Numbered from the stretch's first letter, positions 22,999 through 33,138 are shown. The stretch: DNA of 64,000 nt from Cytidiella melzeri (GCA_022592445.1 JABYQR010000126.1:1-64000), one strand, 5' to 3'. Made by a program: numbers and translations. The notes: generated by a model from the sequence alone, not told the origin.

Positions 22999-23034
22999 CT
23001 ATTTCTCAATAATAGGAGAGGCTGATGTGCGGTG
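22999..23034 (-). repeat. CACTA right terminal inverted repeat
   Basis: Reverse complement begins CACCGCACATCAG; followed by TSD TAC at 23035-23037. Confidence 0.88.
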
Positions 23035-23146
23035 TACCAGGGTTGGAGGAAAGGACAACGCGGCGGACATATTCACGAAATTGCTCGCCCGTGTAATGCA
23101 TACACGAGGGATGGAAATGTTGGGATTACTGGCAGGTCAAGGGGGG
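23035..23146 (+). pseudogene. copia A RNase H tail and polypurine tract
   Basis: The reading RVGGKDNAADIFTKLLARVM matches the copia B C-terminus and is the continuation of the ORF cut at 9764. AAGGGGGG at 23139-23146 is the polypurine tract abutting the 3' LTR. Confidence 0.9.
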
Positions 23147-23369
23147 TGTCAACTGGTGACCCGCCAGTTGGTTCGGATGAGGAAAGGGTCAGGTGAGCGC
23201 ATCAGCGCCTGGATTACTATACACGGATATCCGGTGATTGGTCTACATATATAAAAGAGTTTCGTTAGGTACAGGAGTAGGATATCTGTTCCTTACCCTG
23301 TACCAGGTACGCATGTCAGCGTTGTATCAATATCTGTTCCTTACCCTGTACCAGAACATCTGATTGACA
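23147..23369 (+). repeat. copia A 3' LTR
   Basis: 223 bp, same ends as 4875-5097, five differences by eye (about 2%). Followed by TSD CTTAG at 23370-23374. Confidence 0.93.
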
Positions 23370-23618
23370 CTTAGTAAGGTAGATTACTTCGCTTACTTAT
23401 GTAGGTATTAGGGGTCTTAGGGTAGTACCTGGGGTCCTCCCCTTCATGTATATATAGAGGCACTCCTGAGGGCATATCCCCTCAGTCTTATCCACTCTGT
23501 TGATAAAGGACTACTCTGTACTCTCCAGTACTTCGCTCACCACATCTCTTACTCTCTATATCACTATCTCCCCCTCAAGTTTAACACTTATCTGGTGAGT
23601 GTAACCCTTACTGTTACA
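23370..23618 (+). repeat. gypsy A 3' LTR, right piece
   Basis: Continues the LTR broken at 4874 and ends TGTTACA. Matches the reverse complement of 1540-1795. Marks the right end of the whole left nest. Confidence 0.93.
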
Positions 23619-24050
23619 GCTTCTGCTCTGCTGAAGCTTCACCTTTGTGTATGAGTATGTGGACAGCCCACTCATGCCCTGACTTCCATATCTCGTGCAT
23701 GAACACTTGATATCCGCTGGGGTTGTTGTTGATAGGCACCCATTTGGTGTATGCACCAAATACCTTCTGTTTTAATTTAGTCTCCACCCACGTCCACGTG
23801 ACTGCGTATGAGTTGAGCTTTCCTTCAGTCCAGTCTGTCATTTGATTATCCAACAAACTAGCCCATTCAAATGTTCCCGCCATTTGATTCATGATGGACT
23901 TGTGGTTAGCCGCAACCTCGGACGCAACACGATCACGTGCAATTGATCCAACGCCCGTGAAACGTGCGTGAGCGCTTCCTTTCGCCAGTAACGCTGCCGC
24001 TGCTCTGAGACTGGATACTCTACACCTGCCACAGTGCCTACTCAGGGCAC
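23619..24050 (-). CDS. Unknown ORF abutting the gypsy LTR, probably truncated
   Basis: A minus-strand frame reads MNQMAGTFEWASLLDNQM..., ending VHILIHKGEASAEQKL with the last codons and stop supplied by the LTR (23614-23618). Tryptophan-rich, soluble-looking, not recognised. The divergent EI24 gene starts at 24066, so the true start is unclear. Either gypsy A landed in a host gene and removed its 3' end, or this frame is fortuitous. Confidence 0.4.
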
Positions 24051-24065
24051 AGGACGCCGGATACA

Positions 24066-25540
24066 ATGTCCAGGCAGTTCTACCCGGGAAATTTGGCGGG
24101 ATCTCAACCCACTGGCGGCTCGTCAAGGTCGGCCTATCCTGCCTTTCTTTCTCCTCAAGAGACATGTCTCCTACAATTAAAGGCGGCCGGGAGAGGGTTC
24201 TTAGAGGCGTTTCGGTGGGATGTGGTTGTGCGACTCATAGCGAGGTGTGTATAGACTTTTCAAATCTAGTTGAACAAGACGACTTATGTACCTCTCATCG
24301 CTGCAGCGATGCCGAAGTCCGCTCAAACATGTTGAAGTCGCTGCTGCTCAACGCCGTATCGTTGACTTCAATCTATTTCTTTGATATTCTCCTCTCTCCG
24401 CTGACCCACGAACATCCGCACTGGTTAAGGCGGAATGTAGGATGGTTCTATCAAATTCTGTGGTTGTTTCCAGTGATGGGTGCCTCAGTCTATCTTAATG
24501 TGAGTAACTGGTGTTCAGCACTCTTTCTTATGTTGTGATGTTTATCAAGCTGTGACTCTCGTCTAATCAGAGCTCATGGTGTAGTCGACTTGCAAGTCGT
24601 ACTTTTACTTTGCAGCATGGATCCCGAGCCGATCCACCCGCCTCCTACAGTGGCATTTTGAACTCCATTGCCACATCTGCATATCGAGGCATTATGATCA
24701 TCACTGCCATCATAGTCTCCTTCTCCCTACAATATATTCCTCTTGCTGGACCAGCAGTAGCTTTTGCTTTTATGTCTTGGATTGACGCGTGAGTCTTTCA
24801 TTGTCCTCATCGTGAGTGATTTTGGTAAGATGGGTCTCGCCCTCGCAGATATTATTGTTTTGAGTAAGCACATTGTCATTTTGGCTACTGGGTGGGGGGT
24901 CTCATTCTTTCCCCAAGGTTCACTTGGAATGCTCGCGGATATTCATTGTCCAGACGACTCCGGCTTCTCGAAGAAAGATGGGCGTACTTCTTTGCCTTCG
25001 GTCAGTGGTGTTAGTTTTCATACTCTATCGTGGCAGTCTATATAATGACCAGTATAGGTCTTCCGCCAACTGCGCTATGTATGTGGGGTAGTACGCTTGC
25101 CAACGCGGCTATCTTTGCTCTCGTGTATCCTGCGGTTCGTAAGCACGTTTCTCTCGTATACTGGATGCTTACGGCAGGGGCAGTATATCATCATGGCCAT
25201 GCATGCTCGACCTATTCCAACCGATCCGTACAATCCAGCTGGTATCGAGGATACGATACGACATCCCTCGCCATACATACCCATCCGAATTCCGGTGTTT
25301 TCCGTAGTCGTCTGGTTGAACGACAGGCTCGTCGGCATCATTGGCCTCGTTGGCGCATTCGGAGGACTTCGCTCGGGGCCTGCAACGGTCACTCGCACAC
25401 GAGCTCTGAGCGATAGCGTGGAGAGTGTTGAAGAAGGGGAAGGGGTGCCTGCAGATACCCTTAGCAGTGGCACCAGGAGAGACACCAGTTTTAGGGTTAC
25501 CAGAGGTGACCGGACAATAGACAGGAGGAAGTTCGACTGA
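24066..25540 (+). CDS. EI24-domain multipass membrane protein
   Basis: ATG 24066 (MSRQFYPGNLAGSQPTGG). Predicted exons: 24066-24244, 24307-24499, 24571-24788, a 15-nt exon 24849-24863, one from about 24918 to 25000, one from about 25057 to 25137, and a final one to TGA 25538-25540. Phases join cleanly through FAFGLPPTALCMW; the last junction before YIIMAMHARPIPTDPYN is uncertain by one base. The EI24/etoposide-induced 2.4 pattern is clear: hydrophobic helices (LLLNAVSLTSIYFFDILL, WFYQILWLFPVMG, IIVSFSLQYIPLAGPAVAF) and the conserved LLEERWAYFFAFG. Family members sit in the ER; a role in autophagy/ER function is known for animal EI24. Confidence 0.8.
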
Positions 25541-25633
25541 AGTGAATAGGGTCAATCCACTATGCACAAACGGAACACTAACATTTGAGACCTGGATACC
25601 AGAATTGTATGTATATTCTTGTAAAATGTGCGC

Positions 25634-26788
25634 TCAACCGAAACCGGCCCATTCGATGGAGTAGTAAGATACCTCCTGCTTAGCCTGGTCCCACCCGCAT
25701 AGCAAATGTGCCTTCTTCGTAGCTGTGCCCAAACGTCCGTGTGCGACAATCTCCATCGGCTTGAGGCTTGCTATGGGTGACTCGATGACACTGGCCGCAA
25801 AATGCGAATGATACCGCAAGGGATCGCCTGGATGGTTCAGCTGCACTGCAGGCTCGGTGAATGTATGCTGATTACATACCAGGATAGACCAGAAAATCAG
25901 CCCCAAACCTGATGCCTCCTCCCATATAGTGTCCCTTCTCCCATAGATCACGAAATACTGCGCACTTGGCTCGCTCAAACGATGTAGAGGGATACAACCA
26001 TACCCCAGCCGCTTGTGCATCCTCGATTGTAGCGTACGTTACTCCTTCGGAGGAATACCATTCAAGCTCAGCAGAAGAGCTGGCCGGTACCGTAACCATC
26101 CATGCAACGTTAGAAGAGTTGAGACTGGCAGAGGGTATGGCCGGCTGGTCTGTCGATGCCAGTGCATCAGTCGCCACAAGGGTCTCCACGGGAGGCGCGA
26201 ATAAATCTTGGCTACCCTCCGCGAGAGCTTTTGCCCGTGCTGCGGCTGCCCGCTTCTGTTCCCGCTCCTTCCTCTTGCGTATCGCATCCTCGCTGGTCGA
26301 CTTGGCAGCTTTTATTCCGACAGCCTCTTTAGCCTCCGACGCCGCTATTTGTGCCTTCACACCCGCTTTGCGGTCGCGATTCCATGCTTCTAGCTGAGCA
26401 GTTGATGGTGGTTGGTGCGCCAGTGGATCGTCCACCAAAACTGCTATCTCTGATAACAGCGATAATATCCTTAAGCTCTGCTACGGCTGCCTTTGGTTGT
26501 ATGCCAGCACTGACCTTTCTGTACTAGAAAGACGACCTCTTCTGGCATAAGAACCAGGGGTAAGCCCAGGAAGATATTCTGCTGGGAGAGATGCGGAAGT
26601 GTGCCTGCCAGCACGCCACATATGTGATGTTGTGCTCGAAGAAGTGCCAGGTCTATGCTTCATACCTAAGTAAGTTGGATATGGACGAAGAAAGGGTACC
26701 GTTATTCTCGCCTACCTTCGAGGTCCCAGACGTACGCCTTGTGGTTAGACACCCTAAGCTCTATTCTCTTGGCGCGCCCGTCTGCCAT
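25634..26788 (-). CDS. SEN34: tRNA-splicing endonuclease catalytic subunit Sen34
   Basis: Four exons on the minus strand: 26788-26716, 26652-26515, 26443-25880, 25827-25634; 969 nt, 322 residues, all phases consistent. Starts MADGRAKRIELRVSNHKAYV. The N-terminal domain has QQNIFLGLPLVLMPEEVVFL; a charged Ala-rich linker follows; the C-terminal endonuclease fold contains the catalytic triad region: Tyr in DFLVYPGDPLRYHSHF, His in the same motif, Lys in ATKKAHLL. It ends EVSYYSIEWAGFG, typical of the family. Sen34 cuts the 3' splice site of intron-containing pre-tRNAs. It converges on EI24, 93 bp apart. Confidence 0.92.
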
Positions 26789-27136
26789 ACCGCTCACTTC
26801 TATCGTTGTTCCGAAATTTGAGACCTAGTCTTGAGAAAAATAAGATGAGGGTAGAGGCATGCGTGTCCACTGTCCGAGTCTTCATACTTTGATGCTCTGG
26901 GCGCCAAACCTGCCATTTCACCCGCGCACGTACTATCCGAGACAAACGCATTCACGACTCTCGTAGTACTTACTCTACTGTCGGAGATGGCCTTGGCTCG
27001 GGAGATAGTGAGTCGTCACTTGTGTCATGTAGGATATATGTTTATTTCTTCCCTACGAGTCATTTTAAAGTAATACGCACACGCACTAGGTTATGTCACT
27101 GCCTGCCCTCTAACACCATTACGAAAGCACTACAGT
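26789..27136 (-). promoter_or_regulatory. SEN34 upstream region
   Basis: No ORF of note. Contains a 21-bp segment (26988-27008, core GGCCTTGGCTCGG) repeated with one mismatch just upstream of MZM1 (28239-28259). Confidence 0.5.
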
Positions 27137-27697
27137 TCAGTCGTCTGCGTCGGCTTTACCACTGTCTTTCTCCTTTGCCCTCTTCTTTGCCTTCTTCCGT
27201 CGTCTTCGTTCCCTCTCTACTTGTTTTGCCCTTAACATCTCCTGCTTGGACAGACCAGGATTTTGAAGTTTATCCAACTGTAGAAAGCCGTCTTCAGAAC
27301 ATAACACAGCGACGCATCAGGGACAAACCTTGTCGCGGAGTATTTTACGTGCGATATGCCTATTCTCAGCCAGAGAACGCGTCTGCTGACATGTCACCCG
27401 AAAGCCCGTTGGCTTGTGCAGTAGCTGTACGTTGTTCTCAGTTTTGTTGATAGACTGCCCTCCAGGACCGCTGCCTTCATGATGGTGAGGGCTTGAATCA
27501 TTAGAGGAATTCGCCACGCTACCTCTGACAAAGGATTCCTCGAGGTCTTCTTCTCGTATCTCAGGTATTTGACGACTCTTGTGTGCCTTCTTGAGTTGCG
27601 AGTAGTAACGCGGAACAGCAGAAGAACTCTCAGAAGAGGCAGCGCTAGCATTATCCGTCACATAGTCTACAGAGGTGCTATTTAAGCAGAACAGCAT
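27137..27697 (-). CDS. Class I release-factor (GGQ) domain protein, mitochondrial type
   Basis: Exons 27697-27523, 27474-27329 and 27277-27137 (462 nt, 153 residues). The first intron is only 48 nt and in phase. The domain reads [11 protein letters not shown] ... [23 protein letters not shown], the RF-1 GGQ core without a stop-codon-recognition domain, then [18 protein letters not shown] and a Lys/Arg-rich tail. This matches the C12orf65/MTRFR and yeast Rso55 group, which rescue stalled mitochondrial ribosomes by hydrolysing peptidyl-tRNA. The ATG at 27697 lies inside the MZM1 3' coding end. A mitochondrial presequence is plausible but weak. Confidence 0.85.
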
Positions 27698-28215
27698 CTG
27701 GATCAGAACGCAGGGATGAACAGACGGAAAGGAGGTCGATGAAAATAACACACTTTGTCCTTCTTGCGCTGCGGTTGGTCTCTACCGGTGGTGGATTCTT
27801 GATGCTCTCGTTGTCCCCAAGCTCAGTATCTTTGGTTATGTGTAACTCTAAGGACAGCGACCAATACGAGGTCAGTGAACTATGCTCGAGGTGTGTGCAT
27901 TCACGCACTCCAGGTTTCCTTATCCTCTGCTTTACGGGCTTGCACGACATTCTTGCGTAGCACCTCTGCTATCTCTCTAGCCAGAGTCACCTTTGCAGAG
28001 AATACTTGCGGGTCTGTAACCGAAGCATCAGGCATAACCTCTGTACGCATCTTTAACCTGAATGCTGGCAGTGAATGAGTAGTAGTCAAATAACGAGATG
28101 ACATGCTCGGCTTACCACTCTGTACGGGTGCGTCTCCTGCAAATGTAACAGCTGATGCCCGCAGTAGCTCTCTGTATGCTGCACGCGCAGACGTGTGTAG
28201 GGAGGAAACCGACAT
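27678..28215 (-). CDS. MZM1: LYR-motif complex III assembly factor Mzm1/LYRM7
   Basis: ATG 28215 ([20 protein letters not shown]). Exons 28215-28116, 28064-27909, 27847-27678; 426 nt, 141 residues. The LYR-family helix start [16 protein letters not shown], then [25 protein letters not shown] and [18 protein letters not shown] are typical of Mzm1, which stabilises the Rieske protein in the mitochondrial matrix before complex III insertion. An alternative GTGTGT...CCAG intron at the 3' end would shorten the tail by a few residues. A hAT transposon is inserted 49 bp upstream of the ATG. Confidence 0.88.
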
Positions 28216-28263
28216 GACCCAATGTTGGAGGACGCGACTGGCCTTGGCTCGGAAGATAGCGTG

Positions 28264-28271
28264 CTAATAAA
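28264..28271. repeat. hAT target-site duplication, left (CTAATAAA)
   Basis: CTAATAAA at 28264-28271 and 31191-31198. Eight-base TSDs are the hAT signature. Confidence 0.93.
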
Positions 28272-28719
28272 TAGTGCTTAGCAAATACCATTAAATATTC
28301 CAACTGGCCTGTATTTAATGATTACCATTGAATACCAATATCACGTGATGTGTATTGAATAATAATGTATTTAATAGTATTGGTATTGGTTAGTATTGGT
28401 ATTTATTGGTATGTAATGGTATTTAATGATATAGTCAGTGTTTGGGTGATTCAAGTTCAAGTCCTTGCTCAACTGAGTCTCTGATTGTCTTGCATTTATA
28501 GCTAGCACATTGTACAATGATCTCATGAAGACAGTAAGATGGTATGCATGACTATTAGTATGCCCCATAAGTAGCATCACTGTATATGTTACCACTACTT
28601 CACTGGAGTTTGGTATGCTCTGCTGTCTTGCAACTGGACAGTGCTACTACATAGACTTTGAACATATTGGTACATGTATGCTAATACACACAGGTGGCCA
28701 CAGCTGCAGTCAATAACAT

Positions 28720-29500
28720 TTACTTGCTCCAGATAGACACACCATTGAGATACTCAATACCCTCACCAAGCCCAATCTGTAACCACTCCTTTGAGATAAC
28801 AGTCTTTGATGCCTTCCTGGCCCCAAGAGATGAGCGAGAGTCTCTCATAGTGTGCTTGCATGATGAGAATAGCCTCTCAACTGAGACACTGACACCAGGA
28901 ATTGCAAGAATGTCTCGTGCAATGTGAGAGAGGGTAGGAAAGACCTTTGCATGACTCTACATAGGCAAGTTGGTTAGCAAGGACCACAATTTTTTGTTAA
29001 ATGTGGTACATACCTTCCACCAAGTGAGTACATCCTCATCATCCTGAGGAGAATGTGCACCACTGAGGTAAAGCTCTATCTCAGTCTCCCGATGAGCAGC
29101 TGATGTGACTGATGCAAAGGCTATTGCAGATGCAAAAATTGACTTGTTGGCTGGCTGTGCAGATGTGGGTGTGTTGGCAGACTGCAAGGTTGTGGCAAGA
29201 GCAGAAGAATACTGGGTATAAACCTCTCTGAGAAGACGCTCTGCTTGAGCTACTACTGCCTGATCCCAATCTGCTGTCTCAAAATACTTCAGCTGGATAG
29301 ATGGATGAAGGACTGTGGTTGCAGAGTCATGTCAATTCAGCCTGAATAGCCTAGTGTATATGTACTTACCAGCAGCTAGAAGGGGGAACTTTTTCTTCAA
29401 CGCAATCTGCATATGCTTATCAAGCTTTGCAAGTGCCATGGACAATGCCTTTTGCAGATTTGGAGCTGAAAAGTGTGCATCAAGACGACAACTACTGAGA
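28720..29500 (-). pseudogene. hAT transposase remnant (C-terminal dimerisation domain)
   Basis: Reading minus: KALSMALAKLDKHMQIALKK, intron, then LHPSIQLKYFETADWD ... DDEDVLTWWK, a GTATGT intron near 28960-29020, then VFPTLSHIARDILAIPGVSVSVERLFSS, the conserved hAT dimerisation motif. The catalytic N-terminal part (BED finger, DDE Asp residues) is missing. Confidence 0.85.
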
Positions 29501-29520
29501 TGGTTTTCATTGTACATAGG

Positions 29521-31015
29521 TGCATGAGCAGTGCAAAACATAGGGAACAGTCTGTATAAGTGGAGAGACAAAGATCACACAAACATAGCTTGTTACAAAC
29601 GGTCTTCACACCCTATTATTTTTCTTTACTTCTTCAATTACCTTGATAACCAGTTATCTTCTTTACAATTGCCTTGACAATCCAACTCGTCTTTCCTCCA
29701 TCATTTCCTGATCCACATCGCCTCCGTTCAACACGGACTATTATGTTATCAGTACCTTCTGATGTCCATTCAAACCTCGGACCTAACTCCGATTGGTTAC
29801 CATTGCTTTGGTTCAACCCTTGGCCTTTCCTTACCTCTGTTACCACTCCATCGGGTCCAACCCCGCCTATTCCCTGTTTCGGATCCAACTCCGTCTATCT
29901 CCTGTTTCGGGTTCAACCCCTTCTCTATTGATCTCTGCCTCATGTTTCCCCTTTCTATTGTCCCTTGTTTCCGCACCTTGACGGTCTTTTCTCTCATTGG
30001 CTTTCCAGAGTAGTGGCTGTTCTCTGTGTATTGTTCTTCCTCTCTGTTTCTCCAATTTGCTACCACTACCTCAAACTGGTCCAAAAGTAGTTAGGTCAAC
30101 ATGTATAAATAGCTGTTAGACATGGGGCTAGAACCTCAGTCTATCCACTTCGTATCAATATTCCTTCTATTGAACCATCATCTGTCTGCCACTGTGCTTG
30201 ACAGCGACCGTGCGGCCTAGACCATCATCAGACCTTGAGTGTAGCTACACCAAGGGGTTCTGACCTGACAACTTGTCCCTTGACGATAGTCGGTCTTAAC
30301 ATAGCTGGAACACATAGTTGCAACACTATGAAACATGTATGAATCCATGAGCAGTGCAAAACAGGGGCAGTACAGATGATCAAGGTAGCTACGCAACATG
30401 AAAACTTTTACACAGATGCATGAGCAGTGCAAAACATAGGGAACAGTCTGTATAAGTGGAGAGACAAAGATCACACAAACATAGCTGGAACACATAGTGG
30501 CAACAACATGAAACATGTATGAATCCATGAGCAGTGCAAAACAGGGGCAGTACAAATGATCAAGGTATCTATGCAACATGAAAACTTGTACACAGATGCA
30601 TGAGCAGTGCAAAACATAGGGAACAGTCTGTATAAGTGGAGAGACAAGGATCACACAAACATAGCTGGAACACATAGTTGCAACACTATGAAACATGTAT
30701 GAATCCATGAGCAGTGCAAAACAGGGGCAGTACAAATGATTAAGGTGGCTACACAACATGAAAACTTGTACATAGGTGCATGAGCAGTGAAAAACATAGG
30801 GAACAGTCTGTGTAAGTGGAGAGACAAAGATAAAAAAAAACATAGCTGGAACATCAACAAATGTCCATGAGTACATGAGCAGTGCAAAACAAAGGCAGTG
30901 CAAATGATTAAGGTAGCTGTGCAGCATTGAAAAACTGTGTATGGGTGCATGAACAGTGCAAATTGTAGGAAAGAGGCTGTACATACATGCATGTGCTCAA
31001 AACTTGTCACATGCA
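29521..31015 (-). repeat. 180-bp minisatellite inside the hAT element, interrupted by a solo LTR
   Basis: Units start at 29521 (split: 29521-29590 plus 30307-30416 equals 180 bp), 30417, 30597 and 30777, with a partial unit near 30945. Each unit has two copies of a CATGAGCAGTGCAAAACA motif about 90 bp apart. The long minus-strand ORF across it is repeat translation, not a gene. Confidence 0.88.
29591..30301 (+). repeat. Solo LTR of an unrelated retrotransposon, TSD TAGCT
   Basis: TGTTAC...TAACA termini, 711 bp, flanked by TAGCT at 29586-29590 and 30302-30306. It contains TATAAATAG near 30105. Its removal restores one exact 180-bp minisatellite unit. No similarity noticed to the other LTRs in the window. 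Orientation is undetermined except by the TATA-like box. Confidence 0.85.
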
Positions 31016-31198
31016 TAATATTCTAGAATACCATTAAATACAGGAATAGTACTGTATTGTATTGTAATGTATTGTATTGTATTTAATGGTAATTGTATTC
31101 TAAAAAAATTTCCACAAGCGAGTATTTAATGGGTATTTAATGATATTCTGAGATTATATTGCATTATAATGGTATTTTTGCAGAGCACTACTAATAAA

Positions 31199-31826
31199 CG
31201 CCGAATCTCGTGAGTACAGTAAGTACAGCATATCACGTGGGGCCATCAGATCCAACGCGAGATTCTGCGCGATGGGCGCACAACGCGTTCCTCTTTAGGC
31301 AATCGTGCATCACGCGTCTCGGCTCTGTACGCTCGACAAGTATAATGCCTGCTAGCCATTGTCTCTCTAAACAAATGTTTTAGCCTATGCAACGCATCCA
31401 ATGCTTGTTATTGCGCGTTAAGCCACAATTGGCGCAAAATTTAGAGCCCATTTGAGGCTGGAGGGCTGCTTGGAGCGTGAACGACGATGTTGACGACTCT
31501 CGTGCAACATTCGACACAGAGGACTCTATCCTGAGCGTGGGGAAGCGTCCCATTGCGAGTTTAAGCACTCGTACAAGTGTGTGAGAGTATCCGAGCACTT
31601 TGAGTAGGACGTGCCACCACCCGGCCTACAAACGTCTCACGTGATCCCAGAATACAGTTTGTTGACTGCTCTCGACGCGCTCGGAGTTTCAAGACCTCTC
31701 TTTCCTCAACCACTACCATCCCCCGTCCCGCCCCTGTTTCCGGACTTGAGCCACTTCCTCTATTTGTTGGAAACCTTTGCAAGTAATCTAAACCTAACTA
31801 CACTTCCCCTCGCGACGTCAGCAACA
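31199..31826. other. Upstream region of histone H1
   Basis: No supported gene. Includes a CACGTG at 31234 and pyrimidine-rich tracts before the H1 ATG. Confidence 0.5.
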
Positions 31827-33138
31827 ATGCCCGCCGTAAAGAAGTCCTCTGCCACCAAATCCGCTGCGGCCAAGAAGGCGGCAGCTCGCCCTACTGTTGC
31901 TCACCCAACCTGGATCGATATGATCAAGGTAAGTGCTTGCATATACCTCTCACAACCCTTCGCTGTGCTAGGTAACACATGTACATAATTTTCGTCGGCT
32001 GCTGGGCTGTGCTCGCCATGGACCCAAAAGGGGCAGGGCGAAGGGCACGTTCGATCCCGTGGACCACCTCTCACCTTCCCGTCCCGCCTCGATTCATACT
32101 GGGCTCTGGACACACTTTTCTCTCATGATAAACCTCTTTGCGCATTCTTTGCAGCCCTGGCTGACACTGACGTTCTTTTGACAGGAATGTATCACTGCTC
32201 ACCCTGAGGATGCTCGATCCGGTGTTTCCCGGCCACAAATCAAGAAGTACGTACCTTCCTCCTACTTCTATGTTATGATATTGACTGTCAGTTGTGAAGG
32301 TATGTCGAAGAGACTTACAGGCTTCAAATGGGCAATGCCCAGGTCTCCCAGCTCAGCAAGGCCATCAGTTCTGGCGCAGACAAGCAGATCTTCTCTCTCC
32401 CTAAGGGTAATATTCTCTCGTACCGCCTTTGGTTCATATTCATCAGACTTATATGTGCTGTAGGACCTTCTGGACGTGTTAAGCTTGCACCAAAGGCTGC
32501 CCGCCCCACTGATGCGGCCGCCAAAGAAGTGTGTATCGTTATGTGGGATTTTCTGTCGCGCGCTCACCTTACATTCCCAGAATAAGCCTGAATCGAAGAC
32601 AGCGAAGCCTGCTAAGCCTGCTGCTGCCAGGACCAAGGCAGTGCCGCCCACGAAAGCGAAGACTGTCACTGCCAAGAAGCCTGTCACGAAGGAGAAGGTT
32701 CCTTCTAAGGCCAGTGCTAAAAGTGCTGCTAAGCCCAGCGCTAAGAAGGCAACTACTGCGAAGGCAGCCGCATCTGCTAAGACCAAAACTGCTACCAAGT
32801 CTGAGATCAAGAAGGCCACCGCAGCGAAGACAGAAACAAAGAAGGCAGCTCCCGCAAAGAAGGCCACAACCGCAAGCCGAAGAGATCCAGCAAAGAAGGT
32901 ACGCAAACAAAAATGCGACTACATCTGTCCAGCTTTGACCTAAACCATCTATTTCTCGTAGGCTGCTACCGGCACGGCCTCGACTACGAAGGCGAAGGTG
33001 GCTGCAAAGAAGGCCCCTGTTAAGAAAGCTCCAGCAGCGAAGCCAGCAACAACCACTCGAAGTGGAAGGGTACGTTTTATAAGCATCTTCTTATCAATCT
33101 TCACCTCTAATGTTGTTCAGGCCACCAAGCGGGCATGA
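31827..33138 (+). CDS. Linker histone H1
   Basis: Seven exons: 31827-31928, 32185-32246, 32300-32406, 32464-32528, 32581-32898, 32962-33069, 33121-33138; 780 nt, 259 residues. The globular winged-helix domain runs from about residue 24 (HPTWIDMIKECITAHPEDA ... SRPQIKKYVEETYRL ... LSKAISSGADKQIFSLPKG). A long Lys/Ala/Pro C-terminal tail follows (SPKK-poor, KKA/KPA repeats), ending SGRATKRA. Binds linker DNA at the nucleosome dyad. The last exon encodes only ATKRA plus stop. Confidence 0.95.

Larger units (their letters stand above)
9765..23034. mobile_element. CACTA-type DNA transposon, 13.27 kb, four genes plus central hairpin array
   Basis: Ends are imperfect ~36-bp inverted repeats: left CACCACACATCAG..., right (reverse complement) CACCGCACATCAG..., both followed by TATTATTGA[A/G]AAATAG. 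The 3-bp TSD is TAC. Subterminal DNA is AT-rich with repeated GAATAT. Inside are a small PIP-box gene (+, 9968), a gene with an RS-repeat (-, 14246 to 11089), a hairpin/CAC-repeat core (14451-15716), a Tnp2-type transposase (+, 16272 to 20130) and a coiled-coil gene (-, 22412 to 20152). The gene orientations are two divergent-convergent pairs around the core. Nonsense codons in transposase and neighbour make autonomous movement unlikely now. Confidence 0.9.
4875..23369 (+). mobile_element. Ty1/copia retrotransposon 'copia A', interrupted by a CACTA transposon
   Basis: Bounded by 223-bp LTRs (TGTCAACTGG...CTGATTGACA) and a perfect 5-bp TSD CTTAG at 4870-4874 and 23370-23374. Order is gag, protease, integrase, RT, RNase H, the Pseudoviridae/copia order. 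Without the CACTA insertion (9765-23034 plus one TAC) the element is about 5.2 kb, matching copia B. By eye the LTRs differ at five positions, so it is older than copia B. Nonsense codons, a frameshift and catalytic substitutions make it non-autonomous. Confidence 0.95.
28272..31190. mobile_element. hAT-superfamily DNA transposon, 2.9 kb, degenerate
   Basis: Terminal repeats TAGTGCTTAGCAAATACCATTA (left) and TAGTGCTCTGCAAAAATACC (right, reversed), 8-bp TSD, and a minus-strand hAT C-terminal domain inside. The N-terminal half of the transposase is absent; its place is taken by a 180-bp minisatellite, itself broken by a solo LTR. Subterminal DNA is full of TATTTAATGGTA-like repeats. Confidence 0.9.

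Noticed and set aside
4875..23369. Single giant element with captured genes
   Set aside because: The inner 13.3 kb has its own inverted repeats, 3-bp TSD and transposase, so it is a separate insertion.
29634..30084. Small ORFs in the 29591-30301 block
   Set aside because: The block is a solo LTR with TG...CA ends and a TSD; the ORFs lack domains.
30217..30984. 255-codon minus-strand ORF
   Set aside because: It is the 180-bp minisatellite translated; the protein repeats with the DNA unit and shows no domain.
31380..31782. Minus-strand ORFs upstream of histone H1
   Set aside because: No domain, no orthologue-like pattern, and they overlap the likely H1 promoter.
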